Positions 7,975 to 11,224 of a DNA stretch of 11,224 nucleotides are shown here, one piece after another. The notes beneath the pieces are model-generated. The model ran no database searches. It saw only the letters and a program-made list of their open reading frames with translations, and was not told where the DNA came from. The DNA lies in contig SCTL01000764.1 in assembly GCA_004297495.1 (NCBI GenBank), positions 1-11,224 of the forward strand. Direction: 5' to 3'. The DNA is from Verrucomicrobiota bacterium (GTDB lineage Bacteria > Verrucomicrobiota > Verrucomicrobiia > Limisphaerales > JADLHS01). Numbering within the stretch: position 1 is the first letter of the stretch; every line of letters starts with the position of its first letter. Position numbers and translations under genes: made by a program.

Positions 7975-8057
7975 CCCGCTTCGTCGCGCGCAGCGTTGAA
8001 CCGCAGGAAACTCCACGCCTGCTTTTATCCCGCGCGCGGAAGCGGACTGAAGTCCGC
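7958..8057. repeat. Palindrome-rich composite repeat element
   Basis: At one end is an imperfect inverted repeat (7958-7983) with arms CGAAGCGCGGG and CCCGCTTCG. At the other end is the perfect inverted repeat GCGGACT-GA-AGTCCGC (8042-8057). Between them are the smaller hairpin GCAGG-N10-CCTGC (8003-8022) and alternating CG tracts. The design differs from the heptad elements. The candidate TTG start of the HupE-like gene lies within the first palindrome. Only one copy is in the window, so repeat-family status is inferred from its structure and recollection of similar verrucomicrobial intergenic sequences. Confidence 0.55.
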
Positions 8058-8195
8058 ACTCCAATTTCCGAATGGCCGGCGTGAAATCGCCAGTCTCGAA
8101 AGTTTCAATCCGGATTTTCGTCGCCCATAAGTTCGATGGGGTTACGGTGCGCATCACAATTTCTTTTTCGTCGCGCGCACACTACGCGCCCACCG

Positions 8196-8212
8196 ATTAA
8201 GCCAAAATTAAG
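8196..8212 (-). promoter_or_regulatory. PmrA/QseB-type operator, box 3 (HupE-like and DUF3500 genes)
   Basis: The minus-strand sequence is CTTAAT-TTTGG-CTTAAT, period 11. Eleven bases downstream is TAGTGT (8184-8179), a weak -10 candidate. A start near 8172 would lie 18 nt before the ATG at 8154, or about 200 nt before the preferred TTG at 7974. It is placed back to back with box 4, with centres about 53 bp apart, near five helical turns, across an AT-rich stretch (8229-8239). Confidence 0.7.
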
Positions 8213-8248
8213 CCGGCGAACTTCTGCGAATTATTTTTCGTGGACCGC

Positions 8249-8265
8249 CTTAATCGCGGCTTAAT
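8249..8265 (+). promoter_or_regulatory. PmrA/QseB-type operator, box 4 (response regulator and kinase genes)
   Basis: The plus-strand sequence is CTTAAT-CGCGG-CTTAAT, period 11. Eleven bases downstream is GAGAAT (8277-8282), matching 4 of 6 bases of a -10. Transcription would start near 8289, giving an approximately 60-nt leader before the regulator ATG at 8351. It suggests autoregulation of the two-component system. Confidence 0.7.
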
Positions 8266-8350
8266 CCGCCTCGTGCGAGAATGCGCGTCCGGCATGTCAA
8301 TTATCGTGTCTCAACCGCACCGGCCTGCTACAGTCGCAACCACCATCGCG

Positions 8351-9001
8351 ATGAGAATCCTGGTCGTCGAAGACGAACCGCGCCTGCTGCGCAACCTCGC
8401 CAAAGCCTTGCGCGAGGAGGGCTACGCCGTTGATACCGCCGGCACCGGCGACGACGGCCTCTTCAAAGCCGAGACCTACAACTACGACGCGCTCGTGCTC
8501 GACGTGATGCTGCCCGGCCTCGACGGCTGGGAAGTGCTCGCCCGCCTCCGCAAACAGAAACGCACGCCCGTGCTCATGCTCACCGCGCGCGACGCCACCA
8601 GCGACCGCGTGCGCGGCCTCGACACCGGCGCGGATGATTATCTCGTCAAGCCCTTCGACCTGCCGGAACTGCTCGCCCGCCTGCGCGCGCTCATCCGCCG
8701 CAGCGCGAACAAGACGACCAACAAAATCGAACTCGGTGCAGTCACGCTCGATACCCGCGCCCGCTCCGTCACCAACGCCGGCGCGGCGGTCACGCTCACG
8801 GCGCGCGAGTACGCCATTCTCGAATACCTCGCCCTGCATCGCGGCAAAGTGGTTTCGCGCTCGGAACTCTACGAACATTTGTTCGACGAAACCGACGACA
8901 CACTCTCGAATCTCGTGGATGTTCACGTGTTCAGCATCCGCAAAAAGCTGGGCCAGCAAATCATCGCCACACGGCGCGGGCAGGGCTATTGCATCGAGTG
9001 A
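8351..9001 (+). CDS. OmpR/PmrA-family response regulator
   Basis: A 216-residue cytoplasmic transcription factor. The receiver domain (1-115) has the acidic pair E7/D8, phosphoacceptor D51 in LVLDVMLPGLDGW, T78 in LMLTARD, and K100 in DDYLVKPFDLPELLARLRAL. The winged-helix DNA-binding domain (about 123-216) has LTAREYAILEYLALHRGKVV, the recognition-helix region SNLVDVHVFSIRKKLG and the terminal RRGQGYCIE. The length and the ARD...VRGLDTGADDYLVKPFD pattern are typical of the PmrA/QseB/CusR group. The ATG at 8351 is chosen because MRILVVEDE is the canonical N-terminus; the frame is open to 8240 but the extra 37 residues look non-coding. No clear Shine-Dalgarno sequence is visible. The kinase gene follows after a 117-nt gap filled by a repeat. 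Likely targets are the four CTTAA-type boxes in the window. Confidence 0.95.
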   Translation: MRILVVEDEPRLLRNLAKALREEGYAVDTAGTGDDGLFKAETYNYDALVLDVMLPGLDGWEVLARLRKQKRTPVLMLTARDATSDRVRGLDTGADDYLVKPFDLPELLARLRALIRRSANKTTNKIELGAVTLDTRARSVTNAGAAVTLTAREYAILEYLALHRGKVVSRSELYEHLFDETDDTLSNLVDVHVFSIRKKLGQQIIATRRGQGYCIE

Positions 9002-9003
9002 AA

Positions 9004-9118
9004 ATGGAAACATTCAACTTTCAACATTCAACGTCGAACGTCCAAGGCCGATCTGGCGGATGCGTTGGGCGTTGGGCGTTGAATGTTGAATGTTGAATGT
9101 TGAATGTTGAATGTTCCC
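9004..9118. repeat. Inverted heptad-repeat element, copy c
   Basis: The left arm (9009-9043) reads AACATTC, AACTTTC, AACATTC, AACGTCG, AACGTCC. The right arm (9067-9115) reads GGGCGTT twice and then five perfect GAATGTT units. The outer ends TGGAAAC and GTTCCCA continue the inverted symmetry. It fills the whole gap between the response regulator stop and the kinase start, so it must be transcribed if the two genes form an operon. The right arm also supplies an in-frame ATG at 9104 just upstream of the kinase ATG at 9119. Confidence 0.88.
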
Positions 9119-10693
9119 ATGAGTCTCCTGACCAAATCCATCCGCTGGCGCTTCGTCTTGTGGCTCGCGTTTCTGCTCACGTTCGTGCTGGCGGGATTCG
9201 GCATCACGGCGTTTCAACTGCATCGCGAGAATCGCTTCGCGCAACTGGACGAAGAATTGAAAACGCGCGTCAGCACTCTGAGCGCGGCGGTGCGGACACC
9301 GCCGTTCGCGGGCGGCCTGTTGGGCGAGCGCCGCGAACCGCCGGACCGTGGCGGGCCGCCGCAGTTTCGCGATGGCCCGGCGGGTCCGCCGCCGTCGGGA
9401 AACTTTGGACCTGACTCCGGCCCGCGCGGCGGCCCTGGCGGTCCCGATGGTCCCGGTGGCCCGGGTGGCCCGCGTGATCGCCCGCCGGAATTTGACAATG
9501 AAGTCAGGCAGTCGCCGTTATCCGACAGCGTGGCCCGGCTCTTCGACGAAAACTCCATGAACAGTTTTTATTTCACGGTCTGGTCGCGCAACAGCGGCGC
9601 GGTGCTGCGCCGTTCCACCAACGCGCCCGCCAACGTGACGCAGCCGCTGCGGCCCGGTCGCGACACGGGCGTTTACCTGCGCACGCGCGGCACGGTGCGC
9701 GAGGCGTTTCATTACACCGAACTCGGCGATTGCATTCTCGCCGGGCGCACCATCGTGACCGAACTCGCCGCCTCGAGCCGGTTCGCCGGCTGGCTGATTG
9801 CGGGCGGCTGCGCGGTTTTGCTGCTGGGACTCGGCGGCGTGTGGCTGCTGGCGGGACGGGCGTTGAAACCGGTTGAAGTCATCAGTGGCGCCGCGACGCG
9901 CATCGCCGCGGGCAATCTCGCCGAGCGCATCAACGTTTCGGAAACCGATGACGAACTCGGCCAGCTCGCGAACACGCTGAACACCACGTTCGCCCGGTTG
10001 GAAACCGCCTTCGCGCAGCAGAAACAATTCACCGCCGACGCCTCGCACGAATTGCGAACGCCGCTGGCCGTGATGATTTCCGAGGCGCAGACCACCCTCG
10101 CGCGCGAACGCACCGCCGCCGATTATCGCGAGACCGTCCAGGCCTGTCTCGACACGGCGCAGCAGATGCGCAAGCTCACCGAATCGCTCCTGCAACTCGC
10201 GCGCTTCGACGCCGGGCAGGAAAAAATCCGGCGCGACCCGCTGGACCTCGCCCGCGTGGCGCGCGATTGCGTGGCACAACTGCATCCGCTGGCCGATGCG
10301 CGCGGTGTGCGGATCAACTGCGAATTATCCCCGGCGGAAACGCGCGGCGATGCCGACCTGCTGGCCCGCGTCCTCACCAACCTGATCACCAACGCCATTC
10401 AGCACAGCCGCGCGAACGGGGAGATTCACCTCGCGACGCGCGCGCACGCGGGCGAAGCCAGCCTGACCGTGGCGGACAATGGCAGCGGCATTGCGCCGGA
10501 GGATTTGCCGCACCTCTTCGAGCGGTTTTATCGCGCCGACAAAGCGCGCGCCCGCGCCAACGGCAACAGCGGCCTGGGCCTGGCGATCTGCAAAGCCATC
10601 GTGGACGCGCACGGCGGAAGCATCACCGCCGCGAGCCGGGCGGGCGGTGGGGCGGAGTTTGCAGTACGATTGTCGGTGCAGAACATTTTGTGA
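9119..10693 (+). CDS. Membrane sensor histidine kinase with a Gly/Pro-rich periplasmic loop
   Basis: A 524-residue inner-membrane kinase, presumed partner of the regulator encoded just upstream. Transmembrane helix 1 is at about 12-32. The periplasmic sensor region (33-221) includes a collagen-like Gly/Pro-rich stretch at 61-123. Transmembrane helix 2 is at about 222-245 and a HAMP linker at about 247-299. The HisKA domain has ADASHELRTPL with phosphoacceptor H310. The HATPase_c domain has the N box around N425 (NLITNAIQHS), G1 DNGSGIAPED (453-462), the F-box region LFERFYRAD (466-474) and G2 NSGLGLAICKAIVDAHGG (483-500). All catalytic motifs are intact. The ATG at 9119 (MSLLTKSIRWRF) is preferred; the ATG at 9104 lies in repeat c and would add MLNVP only. 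No Shine-Dalgarno sequence is visible. Architecture and pairing fit the PmrB/QseC group, but the signal is unknown. Confidence 0.95.
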   Translation: MSLLTKSIRWRFVLWLAFLLTFVLAGFGITAFQLHRENRFAQLDEELKTRVSTLSAAVRTPPFAGGLLGERREPPDRGGPPQFRDGPAGPPPSGNFGPDSGPRGGPGGPDGPGGPGGPRDRPPEFDNEVRQSPLSDSVARLFDENSMNSFYFTVWSRNSGAVLRRSTNAPANVTQPLRPGRDTGVYLRTRGTVREAFHYTELGDCILAGRTIVTELAASSRFAGWLIAGGCAVLLLGLGGVWLLAGRALKPVEVISGAATRIAAGNLAERINVSETDDELGQLANTLNTTFARLETAFAQQKQFTADASHELRTPLAVMISEAQTTLARERTAADYRETVQACLDTAQQMRKLTESLLQLARFDAGQEKIRRDPLDLARVARDCVAQLHPLADARGVRINCELSPAETRGDADLLARVLTNLITNAIQHSRANGEIHLATRAHAGEASLTVADNGSGIAPEDLPHLFERFYRADKARARANGNSGLGLAICKAIVDAHGGSITAASRAGGGAEFAVRLSVQNIL

Positions 10694-10757
10694 CGCGGTA
10701 GCACGGTAGAAGAATGTCTATCGGAAAGGCTTTCAAGAATTGCCGACGCTAACGATT

Positions 10758-11165
10758 TCAGGCATCACGGCATGGCTTCAATCTCCATCCCTCCGACTTC
10801 TCGATAGCTGCAACAATCATCTGAATAGCAGCTTCCTCGGAACTAGCTTCACCTTTGACGTAGGCGTGGGGCCACGGAGCAATATGCTCTGGCATCAAAT
10901 ACTCGACAAAATAATTGCGCTTATCCAAAGCGGAAATGATGACAAACCAAGGCGACCGATAGGTGTCTGTCGCGAGCAAACACAGTCGGTGGTGTGAGGT
11001 CAGGCCAAAAACATGCCGCTCATTTGGCAACGCTCGCAAGCGTGCTATCAAGTCAAGCATCGCCTTCCCTCCCTCGCGGTTGGTGTAGTTATCAAGCTCG
11101 CTCACCTCTTTATAAAATTCGTCAAGTGATGCCGACTTCTGATCTTTGCAACGCGTGAGATGCAT
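10758..11165 (-). CDS. Uncharacterised small protein
   Basis: A 135-residue protein (MHLTRCKDQKSASLDEFYKE at the start, ending RLKPCRDA) with no signal peptide or membrane segment. It has mixed charge, a YLMPEHIAPWPHAYVKGEAS segment (90-109) and a likely C-terminal amphipathic helix (SSEEAAIQMIVAAIEKSEGW). I do not recognise the family. A TTG at 11177 would add four residues, and the frame stays open upstream to a TGA close to the window edge. The DNA is visibly richer in A and T than the rest of the window, which could mean independent acquisition. The gene is convergent with the kinase gene (64-nt gap, no clear terminator) and is probably unrelated to the exported-protein locus. Confidence 0.6.
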   Translation of the reverse strand: MHLTRCKDQKSASLDEFYKEVSELDNYTNREGGKAMLDLIARLRALPNERHVFGLTSHHRLCLLATDTYRSPWFVIISALDKRNYFVEYLMPEHIAPWPHAYVKGEASSEEAAIQMIVAAIEKSEGWRLKPCRDA

Positions 11166-11224
11166 AGTAATGCCCAAATTTTTAGCAGGTCGAAGACTTT
11201 GCGGCCTGATGTTGTTTCACGCGG

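Noticed and set aside
8240..8350. N-terminal 37-residue extension of the response regulator
   Set aside because: It overlaps operator box 4 and its -10 candidate, and MRILVVEDE at 8351 is the normal start of the receiver domain.
9014..9244. Minus-strand frame with NIQHSTFN repeats
   Set aside because: It arises because the heptad repeat is stop-free on that strand; it then runs antisense to the kinase transmembrane region.
10694..10757. Terminator between the kinase gene and the small convergent gene
   Set aside because: Only GAAAG/CTTTC with a one-base loop and a loose TCGG/CCGA pair are present, without a T-tract.
10740..10997. Plus-strand 85-residue frame after the kinase gene
   Set aside because: It overlaps the minus-strand small gene, which is longer and has a more protein-like composition.

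Overview
The window looks like a chromosomal segment of a GC-rich Verrucomicrobiota bacterium, probably of the Limisphaerales/Pedosphaera type. This is inferred from three things: secreted multidomain proteins carrying a 'Q-[AS]-STNLSSW' module, CotH-kinase proteins with EF-hand or lamin-tail domains, and intergenic arrays of the heptamer GAATGTT/AACATTC. No rRNA, tRNA, CRISPR array, transposase or phage gene was seen.

Layout. Positions 113-7974 hold five genes on the minus strand. In transcription order they encode a 202-residue exported protein resembling only the extracytoplasmic part of HupE/UreJ-family proteins, a DUF3500 protein with Ig-like modules, an EF-hand CotH-kinase protein, a CotH-kinase protein with a lamin-tail domain, and an NHL-repeat beta-propeller. 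All five have or probably have export signals. Two of the four junctions are 4-nt ATGA overlaps. Divergently, on the plus strand, lie an OmpR/PmrA-type response regulator (8351-9001) and its histidine kinase (9119-10693). A small uncharacterised minus-strand gene (10758-11165) of different base composition closes the window.

Regulation. The main unusual result is a direct repeat CTTAA[T/C]-N5-CTTAA[T/C] with 11-bp periodicity. It occurs four times, and every copy lies immediately upstream of a gene or transcription unit of this locus: back to back in the divergent region (8196-8212 and 8249-8265), before the EF-hand CotH gene (5525-5541) and before the second CotH gene (3780-3796). The motif matches the known binding-site form of PmrA/QseB-type regulators, and the regulator encoded here has that architecture. 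The simplest reading is a self-contained regulon: a two-component system that controls itself and a set of exported proteins of unknown joint function.

Repeats. Three about 100-116-bp inverted heptad elements sit at gene boundaries: after the NHL gene, at the CotH/NHL junction, and between regulator and kinase. One is translated into the NHL protein's N-terminus, and one lies directly against the kinase start codon. A different palindrome-rich element overlaps the 5' end of the HupE-like gene and makes its start uncertain.
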